Made by a program: the position numbers and the translations under genes. DNA of 64,000 nt from Alphaproteobacteria bacterium SO-S41 (GTDB lineage: Bacteria > Pseudomonadota > Alphaproteobacteria > Micropepsales > Micropepsaceae), in contig AP024629.1 of assembly GCA_019670725.1 (NCBI GenBank), positions 1,054,001 through 1,118,000 of the forward strand, written 5' to 3'. The notes under the pieces were generated by a model, which was not told the DNA's origin, did no database searches, and saw only the letters and a program-made list of their open reading frames with translations. How positions within the stretch are numbered: the first letter of the stretch is position 1; each line of letters begins with the position of its first letter. Shown one piece after another: positions 45,159-52,299 of the stretch.

Positions 45159-45973
45159 GCCCCGAGTCCCGCGACATCCTTCTCGCCCTCGCGGGTCTGC
45201 CCGCCGATCTCCAGGAAGCGCGTCATGTTGCGCTTCGCTGACTCAGTGCGCAGCAGGGTCTGGAACTGATAGGCCTCCTCGATCAGGCCCTGCTCCAGCG
45301 GCAGGTCGGCGGCGTTGATCGCCAGCTTCGCCGCGCGCACCGCCTCCACGGGGAATGACGCAATCCGCGCCGTGAGGCGGTCGACGAAAGGCCCGATCTC
45401 ATCCGCCTCGAAGATGCGGTCGAGATAGCCCCAGCGTTCCGCCGTCTCGGCATCGAGATCCTCGGCACCCAGGATCACCTCGATCGCCCGCCCACGCCCG
45501 ATCAGGCGGGGCAGGCGCTGCGTCCCGCCACCGCCGGGCAGGATGCCGAGCGGCACCTCCATCTGGTTGATCTTGGTCTTGCCCTTCACGCCATAGCGCA
45601 GGTCGAAACCGGAGGCCGTCTCGCTGCCGCCGCCGCCGACCCGGCCTTCGATCTGCGCGATCGTCACCTTCGGCATGGTGCGGAAGCGCTCGCCCATCGC
45701 GTGGAAGTCGTTGAGCACGGCGCTCCGCTCCGCCGGCGTGTCGGTCGGAAAGGTCAGGATCGCCGCGACGTCGAAATGGGCGATGAAGAAATCCGGATCG
45801 GCGCTGCGCAGCACCAGCACCGACACCGCGTCGTCCGCCTCGATGTCCTTTGAGAGCTGCGCCAGCTCCGCATAGAGCTGCAGCGTCATCACGTTGATCG
45901 GCGGCGCGTCGATGACGGCGACTGCCACGCGGTCCTTCACGCTGACGCGGATCAGTTGGAAGTCATAGGCCAT
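45137..45973 (-). CDS. Enoyl-CoA hydratase/isomerase-family protein
   Basis: 278-residue crotonase-fold protein starting MAYDFQLIRVSVKDRVAVAV; the open frame continuing 190 codons upstream lies inside the SDR gene and is a shadow. Oxyanion residues sit in FIAHFDVAAI and GRVGGGGSE; the two catalytic glutamates of hydratases are present (GGGGSETAS and QMEVPLGILPG). It probably hydrates or isomerises an acyl-CoA. It lies 5 bp after the SDR on the same strand, suggesting one operon, and is near malyl-CoA lyase. Confidence 0.9.
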   Translation of the reverse strand: MAYDFQLIRVSVKDRVAVAVIDAPPINVMTLQLYAELAQLSKDIEADDAVSVLVLRSADPDFFIAHFDVAAILTFPTDTPAERSAVLNDFHAMGERFRTMPKVTIAQIEGRVGGGGSETASGFDLRYGVKGKTKINQMEVPLGILPGGGGTQRLPRLIGRGRAIEVILGAEDLDAETAERWGYLDRIFEADEIGPFVDRLTARIASFPVEAVRAAKLAINAADLPLEQGLIEEAYQFQTLLRTESAKRNMTRFLEIGGQTREGEKDVAGLGAQLNQKA

Positions 45974-45978
45974 GGCGC

Positions 45979-46944
45979 TCACTTCCTGACGGGCGGGCTG
46001 GCCGCAAGGGTGAACGGGTGCTGGAAGTCGGGCTCGTAGGCCTGTTCCGGATTTGCACGCACCGCGGCGTCCAGCGCGTGGGCATCGTCGCCCACCAGGA
46101 TGCGCCAGCGCTCGGCCCGCACGCCGTCGAGAATGACCTTGGCGGCGGCGGCGGCGGTCATGGGCGCGTCTTCCAGGAAGCGGCGGGCGTTGTCGGCCAT
46201 CAGCTTGGCGATATCCTCGTCCGAGACCTTCGAAGGATCGAGCCCGAGGCTCGCAATGCGACGGCGCGCCTGTTTCAGTTCGTGCTCGTTCAGCGGCCGG
46301 TCGCCTGCAAGCACCTGGCGCGTGTTGCTGGCGATCGAGGTGCCGATATGGCCGGGCATCACGACCGAGCAGGTCACGTGCGGCGCGTTCAGGCGAAGGT
46401 CGGTGATCAGCGCCTCGGTGAAGCCCTTCACCGCAAACTTCGCGGCGGCATAGGCGGTGTGCGAGACGTTCGGCCCGAGACTCGCCCAGAAGCCGTTGAC
46501 GCTGGACGTGTTGGTGATGTGGGCGCGATCCGCCTTCAGCAGCATCGGCAGGAAGGCGCGGCACGAGTGATAGACGCCGTTCCAGCAGATGTTAAACGTC
46601 CGCTCCCACTCGTCGCGCGGGCCAGTGACGAAACTGCCGCCGCCGCCGATCCCGGCATTGTTGAAGAGGAAATGGATGCGGTCGGTATCAAGCTGCTCGG
46701 CCACTTCGCGCTGAAAGCGGATGAGGTCGTCTTCCACGCCGACATCGGCGATATGGGCGGTGATGCGCGTGCCCTGCGGCAGACCGGCGGCTTCGGCGAG
46801 CCGCTTGGTCTCGGCCATCGTGACGGCGGAGACGTCGCACATCGCGACGGTGCAGCCCTCGGCGGTCAGCTGGCGTACCAGTTCGCGCCCCATGCCCGTG
46901 CCGCCGCCCGTAACCACGGCGATCCGCCCTGCGAATTCGATCAT
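45979..46944 (-). CDS. SDR-family oxidoreductase
   Basis: 321 residues, a classical SDR with a C-terminal extension. TGGGTGMG (13-20), Asp/Glu after strand 2 (CDVSAV, suggesting NAD), NNAG, SSVNG and YAAAK are all present. GGAGG is eight bases before the ATG. The extension after about residue 250 (RRFLEDAPMTAAAAAKVILDG) is seen in SDR proteins of the 'SDR_c10-like' fatty-acyl or polyketide type. Five bases from the enoyl-CoA hydratase gene, so likely a shared transcript. Confidence 0.92.
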   Translation of the reverse strand: MIEFAGRIAVVTGGGTGMGRELVRQLTAEGCTVAMCDVSAVTMAETKRLAEAAGLPQGTRITAHIADVGVEDDLIRFQREVAEQLDTDRIHFLFNNAGIGGGGSFVTGPRDEWERTFNICWNGVYHSCRAFLPMLLKADRAHITNTSSVNGFWASLGPNVSHTAYAAAKFAVKGFTEALITDLRLNAPHVTCSVVMPGHIGTSIASNTRQVLAGDRPLNEHELKQARRRIASLGLDPSKVSDEDIAKLMADNARRFLEDAPMTAAAAAKVILDGVRAERWRILVGDDAHALDAAVRANPEQAYEPDFQHPFTLAASPPVRK

Positions 46945-47102
46945 TTCAGTCCTCCGGATGACGTCTGATTGCGTCTGATGATCGGAGTGAAGCGCAGGCG
47001 GCGTGGCGGCGCCAGCCCGTCGTGTTGACGCTCCGGGATGCTTGCGCCTTTCCCCGCCGTCCGCTTTATGCTGCGCGCGCGAAATCTGACCGGAGCGAAC
47101 CC

Positions 47103-48089
47103 ATGTCCTTCACCACTGTCGAGCGCGTCCTCTCGCCGCTCTATCGCTCCAAGCTGTTCCTGCCCGGCAGCCAGGTGAAGTTCTTCGAAAAGGCCGCCAA
47201 GGGCCCGGCGGACGTGATCTGCATGGACCTCGAAGACGCCGTCGCCCCGGCCGACAAGGTCCAGGCGCGCAAAAATGTCGTCCAGGCCCTCAACGAGGTC
47301 GATTTCGGCGACAAGACCGTCACCGTGCGCATCAACGGGCTCGATACCCATCTCGCCTATCGCGACATTATCGACCTCGTGGAACTCGGCGGCGAGCGGC
47401 TCGACGCGATCATGATCCCCAAGGTCGGCGTCGCCGCCGACGTCTATGCCGTCGATATGCTGGTGACCCAGGCCTCGAACTTCGTCGGCAAGAAGAAGCG
47501 TATCAAGCTTGAGGTCATCCTCGAGACGGCGCTCGGCATGACCAATATCGACGCGATCTGCGGTTCCTCGAAGCGGCTTGAAAGCGTCCATTTCGGGTCG
47601 GCCGACTACGCGGCTTCGGCGGGGATGCGCACCACCAATATCGGCGGCGGCAATGCCGACTATGTCATGCTGACCGACAAGGACGAGGCCGGTGCGCGGA
47701 CGCGCCACTGGAACGACCTCTGGCACTACCCGCTGATCCGCATGGTCGCGGCGGCGCGCGCCCACGGCATCACGCCGATCGACGGGCCGTTCGGCGATTA
47801 CAACGATCCCGATGGCTTCCGCGTCCAGGCGAACCGCACCGCGATCCTTGGCTGCGAAGGCAAGTGGGCGATCCACCCCAACCAGGTGCCGCTGGCGAAC
47901 GAGGTCTTCACGCCTCCATCGGCCGAAGTCGAAAAGGCCCGCGCGATCCTCGCGGCGATGGAGACGGCGCAGTCCAGCGGGTCGGGCGCCGCGACCTATA
48001 AGGGCGTCCTCATCGACGCCGCCTCGATCCGCCAGGCCGAAGTCATCGTGAAGCAGTCGGACATCATCGCCGCGAAGACGGCGGCCTGA
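47103..48089 (+). CDS. Malyl-CoA/beta-methylmalyl-CoA lyase-like HpcH/HpaI protein
   Basis: 328 residues of the CitE-like TIM-barrel family. SKLFLPGSQVKFFEKAAKG, CMDLEDAV, VRINGLDT, LEVILETALG and HFGSADYAAS carry the conserved Arg, Glu and Asp that bind CoA ester and magnesium. Length and sequence fit MclA, which splits malyl-CoA to acetyl-CoA and glyoxylate or beta-methylmalyl-CoA to propionyl-CoA and glyoxylate in the ethylmalonyl-CoA pathway; methylmalonyl-CoA mutase in this window fits that route. Start 47103 matches homologues. GST follows after 4 bp. Confidence 0.88.
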   Translation: MSFTTVERVLSPLYRSKLFLPGSQVKFFEKAAKGPADVICMDLEDAVAPADKVQARKNVVQALNEVDFGDKTVTVRINGLDTHLAYRDIIDLVELGGERLDAIMIPKVGVAADVYAVDMLVTQASNFVGKKKRIKLEVILETALGMTNIDAICGSSKRLESVHFGSADYAASAGMRTTNIGGGNADYVMLTDKDEAGARTRHWNDLWHYPLIRMVAAARAHGITPIDGPFGDYNDPDGFRVQANRTAILGCEGKWAIHPNQVPLANEVFTPPSAEVEKARAILAAMETAQSSGSGAATYKGVLIDAASIRQAEVIVKQSDIIAAKTAA

Positions 48090-48093
48090 TCCG

Positions 48094-48798
48094 ATGATCA
48101 CCCTCCACGGTGGCCCGACGCCGAACGCCCGCAAGATCGGCATCGCCCTCATCGAGATGGAGCTGGAATGGCAGCTCGTCGATGTCGACATCCTCGCGGG
48201 CGATCAGCTGACGCCTGAATTCCTCGCGCTCAATCCCAACAACAAGACGCCGGTCATCGAGGATTCCGACGGCCCGAACGGACGGCCCTTCGTCCTGTGG
48301 GAAACCGGCGCAATCCTGCTCTACCTCGCCGAGAAGACGGGCCGCTTCCTGCCCAAGGATGCGGAGGCGCGCGCGCTCTGCTGGCAGTGGCTGATGTTCC
48401 AGGTCTCCGGCGTCGGCCCGATGTTCGGTCAGTTCGCGCATTTCGTTTTCTACGCGAAGGACAAGCACCCCTACGCGATCGACCGCTACACGCGCGAACG
48501 CGAACGCCTGATGGGTGTGCTCGATCAACAGCTCGGTAAGACCGAATGGGTCTCCGGCGATGACTACACCATCGCCGATATGGCGATGCTGCCGTATCTC
48601 GCAGGCTCGATGAAGGGTGAGCCCGGCCGCTATCCGCATCTCCAGCGCTGGGGCGCCGCCATGCTCGCCCGTCCCGCTGTCGCGGCCGGCATGAAGGTCG
48701 GCACGGCGCGCAAGGAAACCATCGAAGGCGGCCTTGACGGCTTCACCGACGAACACCGCTCCATCCTCTGGGGCGACCGCCAGCACGCCAAGCGCTGA
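48094..48798 (+). CDS. Glutathione S-transferase (YghU/YfcG-like)
   Basis: 234 residues. N-terminal thioredoxin fold with LHGGPTPNARKIGIAL (Asn in place of catalytic Ser, as in nu-class GSTs), NKTPVIED and WETGAILLYLAEKTG for glutathione binding, then a C-terminal helical domain (SGDDYTIADMAMLPY). The nu class has disulfide-bond reductase activity with glutathione. Four bases after the malyl-CoA lyase stop, probably co-transcribed. Ends 4 bp before the convergent sigma factor gene. Confidence 0.9.
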   Translation: MITLHGGPTPNARKIGIALIEMELEWQLVDVDILAGDQLTPEFLALNPNNKTPVIEDSDGPNGRPFVLWETGAILLYLAEKTGRFLPKDAEARALCWQWLMFQVSGVGPMFGQFAHFVFYAKDKHPYAIDRYTRERERLMGVLDQQLGKTEWVSGDDYTIADMAMLPYLAGSMKGEPGRYPHLQRWGAAMLARPAVAAGMKVGTARKETIEGGLDGFTDEHRSILWGDRQHAKR

Positions 48799-48802
48799 GC
48801 GG

Positions 48803-49693
48803 TTAGTGCGCCGCGCGGCCGCCTGACAGCGCCGCCGCGGCCCGCGCCAGCTTGTCGGGATTGCGGACGATATAGAGCTTGGCGATCCGGCCGTTCTCGA
48901 TATCGGCGGTGTAGAGCGAATGCAGGCGGCCTTCGTGCGACATCGCGAGGCCGAATTGCCCGTTGATGTCGACCACCATGACCTCCAGCATCTGTGCCGC
49001 GAACTTCCGTGCGACGCTCAGCAGGACATGCACGGCATCGTCGGGCCCGATCAGCGGCCGCAGTGCGGCGCGAACCTTTCCGCCGCCGTCGGAATAGACG
49101 ATAGCGTCCTCGGTCAGCAGCGCTTTCATCGCCGCCGCATCGCCCTTCGCGGCGGCCGCCATGAAGGCCGTAATAACGCGCTGCTGCTGCGCGCGATCGG
49201 TCTCGAAGCGCGGCCTGCCCGAGCGGACGCGCTCGCGCGCCCGGCTCACCAGCTTGCGGCAGGCGGGCTCGGTCTTGTTCAGTGCGGCGGCGATCTCGTC
49301 ATAACCGCAATCGAACGCGTCATGCAGGATGAACGCCGCCCGCTCATCGGGGCTGAGGCGTTCCAGCACATGCAGGAAGCCGAGACTGATGCGTTCGGCA
49401 CGCTCGTCTTCGCTATCCTCCTCATCCGGCGTCTCGACGACGGGCTCTGGGAGCCACGGACCGATATAGTCCTCGCGCCGCGCCTTGGCCCGCCGCAGCG
49501 CGTCGATGGCGAGCCGCGACGCGGTGCGGGTCAACCAGGCCGGCGGGCTCGCGATCTCGCTCTGGTCGATCTTCGCCCAGCGCAGCCAGGTCTCCTGCAC
49601 GACATCTTCCGCCGCACCGCGCTCGCCGAGCATGCGATAGGCAAGGCGGGTCAGCCGCGGGCGTTCGGCCTCGAAGGACGCCGCGCCGCTCAT
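48803..49693 (-). CDS. ECF41-family sigma factor with SnoaL-like C-terminal domain
   Basis: 296 residues: sigma2 (about 10-75), linker with WLPEP (80-84), sigma4 (about 105-165) and a SnoaL-like C-terminal extension containing DGGGK (202-206) and NPDKL (near 273). These three motifs define ECF41, whose fused C-terminal domain controls activity in place of an anti-sigma factor. The ATG overlaps the stop of the CMD gene, its usual partner. A promoter resembling the ECF41 consensus lies upstream of the operon (50657-50682), implying autoregulation. Confidence 0.93.
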   Translation of the reverse strand: MSGAASFEAERPRLTRLAYRMLGERGAAEDVVQETWLRWAKIDQSEIASPPAWLTRTASRLAIDALRRAKARREDYIGPWLPEPVVETPDEEDSEDERAERISLGFLHVLERLSPDERAAFILHDAFDCGYDEIAAALNKTEPACRKLVSRARERVRSGRPRFETDRAQQQRVITAFMAAAAKGDAAAMKALLTEDAIVYSDGGGKVRAALRPLIGPDDAVHVLLSVARKFAAQMLEVMVVDINGQFGLAMSHEGRLHSLYTADIENGRIAKLYIVRNPDKLARAAAALSGGRAAH

Positions 49694-50235
49694 GCCGCTT
49701 TCAGCGCCTCGGCCACGACGATCTCGCCGCTGCCGACCCGCACCTTCTGGCAGGCCTTGGCGTGACCCATCGCGCGCTTCAGCACCGGGAAATTGCGCGC
49801 CGCCATCGCGGTCAGCGACAGCGCGATCACGCCCGCCTCGCCCCAGCGTGCTTTCGCCGCTGCGCGCAGATCGTCCAGTCCCGGATCAGCGGCGAGCAGG
49901 GCCCGCGCATAGTCGAAAGCGAGCTTCGCATCCGCATCCGGCGTCCCGCCCGATAACAGTCCGGCGATCAGCGCGGGCGCGACGCCGGCCTCCACGGCCA
50001 TGTCGGTCGAGATCTGCACGCACGGCCCGCAATCCTCATGCAGTGCGCCGCCGATCGATGCCGCATGCCAGGCGTCGCGGGGCAGGGGCCCTTGCCACTT
50101 GCCGGCCATCTGCATCCGCCCGAAGCGGCGGAACCCCGCCGGCGCTGCATCCGCCATCTCGTGCAGATAAGTCGCGTCGTAGCTGTAGCGCCCCTCCAGA
50201 CGGCCGATCATCCGATGATAGAGCCAACCCAGCAT
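49690..50235 (-). CDS. Carboxymuconolactone decarboxylase-family protein, ECF41 partner
   Basis: About 181 residues starting MLGWLYHRMIGRLEGRYSYD; the open frame further upstream overlaps the membrane-protein gene. The CMD/AhpD-like core has the redox pair HEDCGPC (residues near 82-88). CMD proteins are the most common genomic partner of ECF41 sigma factors; the physiological substrate is unknown. Start and stop both overlap neighbours (one base with the membrane protein, four with the sigma factor). Confidence 0.88.
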   Translation of the reverse strand: MLGWLYHRMIGRLEGRYSYDATYLHEMADAAPAGFRRFGRMQMAGKWQGPLPRDAWHAASIGGALHEDCGPCVQISTDMAVEAGVAPALIAGLLSGGTPDADAKLAFDYARALLAADPGLDDLRAAAKARWGEAGVIALSLTAMAARNFPVLKRAMGHAKACQKVRVGSGEIVVAEALKAA

Positions 50236-50633
50236 CACGCCGCCCTCCGCGCCAGAACCGCCGCCCGCCACACCACAATCAGTCCGATGAACCCAGGCAG
50301 ACAGACGCCCAGCAATTCGGTCATCAGGCCGAGCCCATGACCCATGTGCTGCGCCATCAGCGTCAGGTGAAAACCCGCATGCAAAGCCGGCCACAGGGCC
50401 GCCAGCGCCAGCATCCCGACACCGAGCGCCGGCCGCGCCGCCCAGGCGGCAAAGCCGAGCGCCGAGGCGAGGAAGATGAAGCCGATATCGGTCACAAAAT
50501 GAAAATTATAGGGGCCGGTCTCCATCACCCCCGGCGTGGTCGAATACCAGCGGAACGGGCCGCTCAGCATGAGCACGGCGTTCGCCGCGAAAAACAAGGC
50601 GAGCAGGGCGGAAATGGCGCGCAGCGACTTCAT
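50235..50633 (-). CDS. Four-span membrane protein, first gene of ECF41 operon
   Basis: About 132 residues from MKSLRAISALLALFFAANAV with four hydrophobic helices. Internal histidines (NFHFVTD, LHAGFHLTLMAQHMGHGLG) could coordinate metal or quinone. The longer frame upstream contains the promoter and is not coding. A 24-nt leader separates the ATG from the predicted -10 element. I cannot place it in DoxX with certainty, though it occupies the position DoxX-like partners often take with ECF41. Confidence 0.75.
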   Translation of the reverse strand: MKSLRAISALLALFFAANAVLMLSGPFRWYSTTPGVMETGPYNFHFVTDIGFIFLASALGFAAWAARPALGVGMLALAALWPALHAGFHLTLMAQHMGHGLGLMTELLGVCLPGFIGLIVVWRAAVLARRAA

Positions 50634-50656
50634 GAAGACGATCCTTTTGCCCCGAT

Positions 50657-50682
50657 GACGCAGCCCGGCGAAACCTGTGACC
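50657..50682 (-). promoter_or_regulatory. Predicted ECF41-type promoter
   Basis: On the minus strand: GGTCACA (50682-50676), 15-base spacer, CGTC (50660-50657). This is one base from the published ECF41 -35 TGTCACA and one base short of its usual 16-base spacer before CGTC. It stands upstream of the membrane protein/CMD/sigma operon. Prediction by eye. Confidence 0.6.
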
Positions 50683-50751
50683 GGTGAAATTCGTTGACCT
50701 TGCGTCAGCCGCACGATTGACAGAACCGCCGCAGCTTCGCAGATGTCACCC

Positions 50752-51711
50752 ATGAGCACCTATCTCGAATTCGAGAAGCCGATCGCCGAGCTGGAAACCA
50801 AGGTTTCCGAACTGCGCAAGCTGGCCGAGGCGACCCCCGGCATGAACGTCGCCGACGAGGCGGCGAGGCTGGAGGCCCGCGCCGCCCAGCTTCTGAAGGA
50901 CACCTATACGAAGCTGACGCCCTGGCAGAAGACGCTGGTCGCCCGCCATCCCGGCCGGCCGCATTTCTACGACTATGTCCGTGGCCTCATCGAGGATTTC
51001 ACCCCGCTCGCCGGTGATCGCGGCTTCGGCGACGACAATGCCGTGGTCGGCGGTCTCGGGCGCTTTCGCGGCCGGCCGGTCGTGTTGATCGGCCATGAGA
51101 AGGGCAACGACACCAAGTCGCGCCTGAAGCACAATTTCGGCATGGCGACGCCTGAAGGCTATCGCAAGGCGATCCGCATCATGGACCTCGCCGAACGCTT
51201 CGGCCTGCCGGTCATCGCGCTGCCCGATACGCCCGGCGCCTATCCCGGCCTCGTCTCCGAAGAACGCGGCGTCGCCGAGGCGATCGCCCGATCGACCGAT
51301 CGCTCGCTCAGCCTCACCGTTCCCATGGTCTGCGTCATCACCGGCGAGGGCATGTCGGGCGGCGCCATCGCGATCGCCTGCGGCAACAGCGTAATGATGC
51401 TCGAACACTCCGTCTATGCGGTGATCTCGCCTGAAGGCTGCGCCTCGATCCTGTGGCGCTCGGCCGACAAGGCGGCCGACGCGGCGACCGCGATGAAGAT
51501 CACGGCGCAAGATCTGCTGGCGCTCAAGGTGATCGACCGCTGCATCCCCGAACCCACCGGCGGTGCGCATCGCGATCCGCTGGCGATGGTCGCGGCGGTG
51601 GGCGACGCCATCGCCAGCGAACTCGATGTCCTCGGCACCAAGGACGGCGAGACGCTGAAGCGCGAGCGGCGCGAGAAATTCCTGCGCATGGGGCGCAGCC
51701 TGGCGGCGTAG
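50752..51711 (+). CDS. accA: Acetyl-CoA carboxylase carboxyltransferase subunit alpha
   Basis: 319 residues from [15 protein letters not shown] (an upstream ATG at 50743 adds three residues). Conserved carboxyltransferase motifs: [48 protein letters not shown] and the oxyanion-forming GCASILW. It transfers carboxylate from biotin-BCCP to acetyl-CoA with AccD, the first step of fatty acid synthesis. AccD is not in the window, as usual in alphaproteobacteria. Divergent from the ECF41 operon. Confidence 0.97.
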   Translation: MSTYLEFEKPIAELETKVSELRKLAEATPGMNVADEAARLEARAAQLLKDTYTKLTPWQKTLVARHPGRPHFYDYVRGLIEDFTPLAGDRGFGDDNAVVGGLGRFRGRPVVLIGHEKGNDTKSRLKHNFGMATPEGYRKAIRIMDLAERFGLPVIALPDTPGAYPGLVSEERGVAEAIARSTDRSLSLTVPMVCVITGEGMSGGAIAIACGNSVMMLEHSVYAVISPEGCASILWRSADKAADAATAMKITAQDLLALKVIDRCIPEPTGGAHRDPLAMVAAVGDAIASELDVLGTKDGETLKRERREKFLRMGRSLAA

Positions 51712-51744
51712 CCGCTGCGCTGATCGTTTCAGGGGATTGCGGGC

Positions 51745-52299
51745 ATGGCGGTCAATCCTTCCAGCGATCCTCCGGTCACCGAGGCGATGCCCGGCCGCGA
51801 CCTCGATGAGCTCGTCCGCGCCCTCTATGACGATCTCCGCGTCACCGCCCGGCGCGAGCGCCGCCGCGCCGGCCGGCCGCTCACATCCAACACGACGGCG
51901 ATGATCAACGAGGCCTATCTCAAGCTCTACCGCCACCGCTCCTGGACCAGCGTCGAGCACTTCATGGCGGTGGCCGCAACGGCGATGCGCCACGTCCTCG
52001 TCGATGCCGCTCGGGCGCGCCTCGCCCACAAACGCGACGGCGGCGGCCAGCGGGTGCCGCTCGACCTCGCGGACGAGGTGACGATCGGCGGCGAGGATCG
52101 CGACATCCTCCGCCTCGGCGACGCGCTGAGCGATCTGTCGAAGATCGATCCGGCGCTGGCTCAGCTCGTCGAGTGCCGTTTCTTCGCGGGACTGGACGAG
52201 ATCGAGACCGGCAAGGTCATGGGCATCAGCGAGCGCACGGTGCGCCGCCGCTGGACCCAGGCGCGCGCCTGGCTGCATCGCGAGATGAGCGAACTCTAG
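51745..52299 (+). CDS. ECF-type sigma factor of the TIGR02999/ECF43-like group
   Basis: 184 residues, sigma2 (LDELVRALYDDLRVTARRERR, HFMAVAATAMRHVLVDAARAR) and sigma4 (ECRFFAGLDEIETGKVMGISERTVRRRWTQA). The RxxRHxxVDxARxR pattern and RTVRRRW define the PF07638/TIGR02999 group, which is encoded beside Ser/Thr protein kinases and, in Xanthomonas and Vibrio examples, is switched on by phosphorylation rather than by an anti-sigma factor. The convergent kinase shares the CTAG of both stop codons (52296-52299), making it the probable partner. Confidence 0.9.
   Translation: MAVNPSSDPPVTEAMPGRDLDELVRALYDDLRVTARRERRRAGRPLTSNTTAMINEAYLKLYRHRSWTSVEHFMAVAATAMRHVLVDAARARLAHKRDGGGQRVPLDLADEVTIGGEDRDILRLGDALSDLSKIDPALAQLVECRFFAGLDEIETGKVMGISERTVRRRWTQARAWLHREMSEL

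Noticed and set aside
45974-46564. N-terminal extension of the enoyl-CoA hydratase frame
   Set aside because: Lies inside the SDR gene in another frame; homology begins at MAYDFQL.
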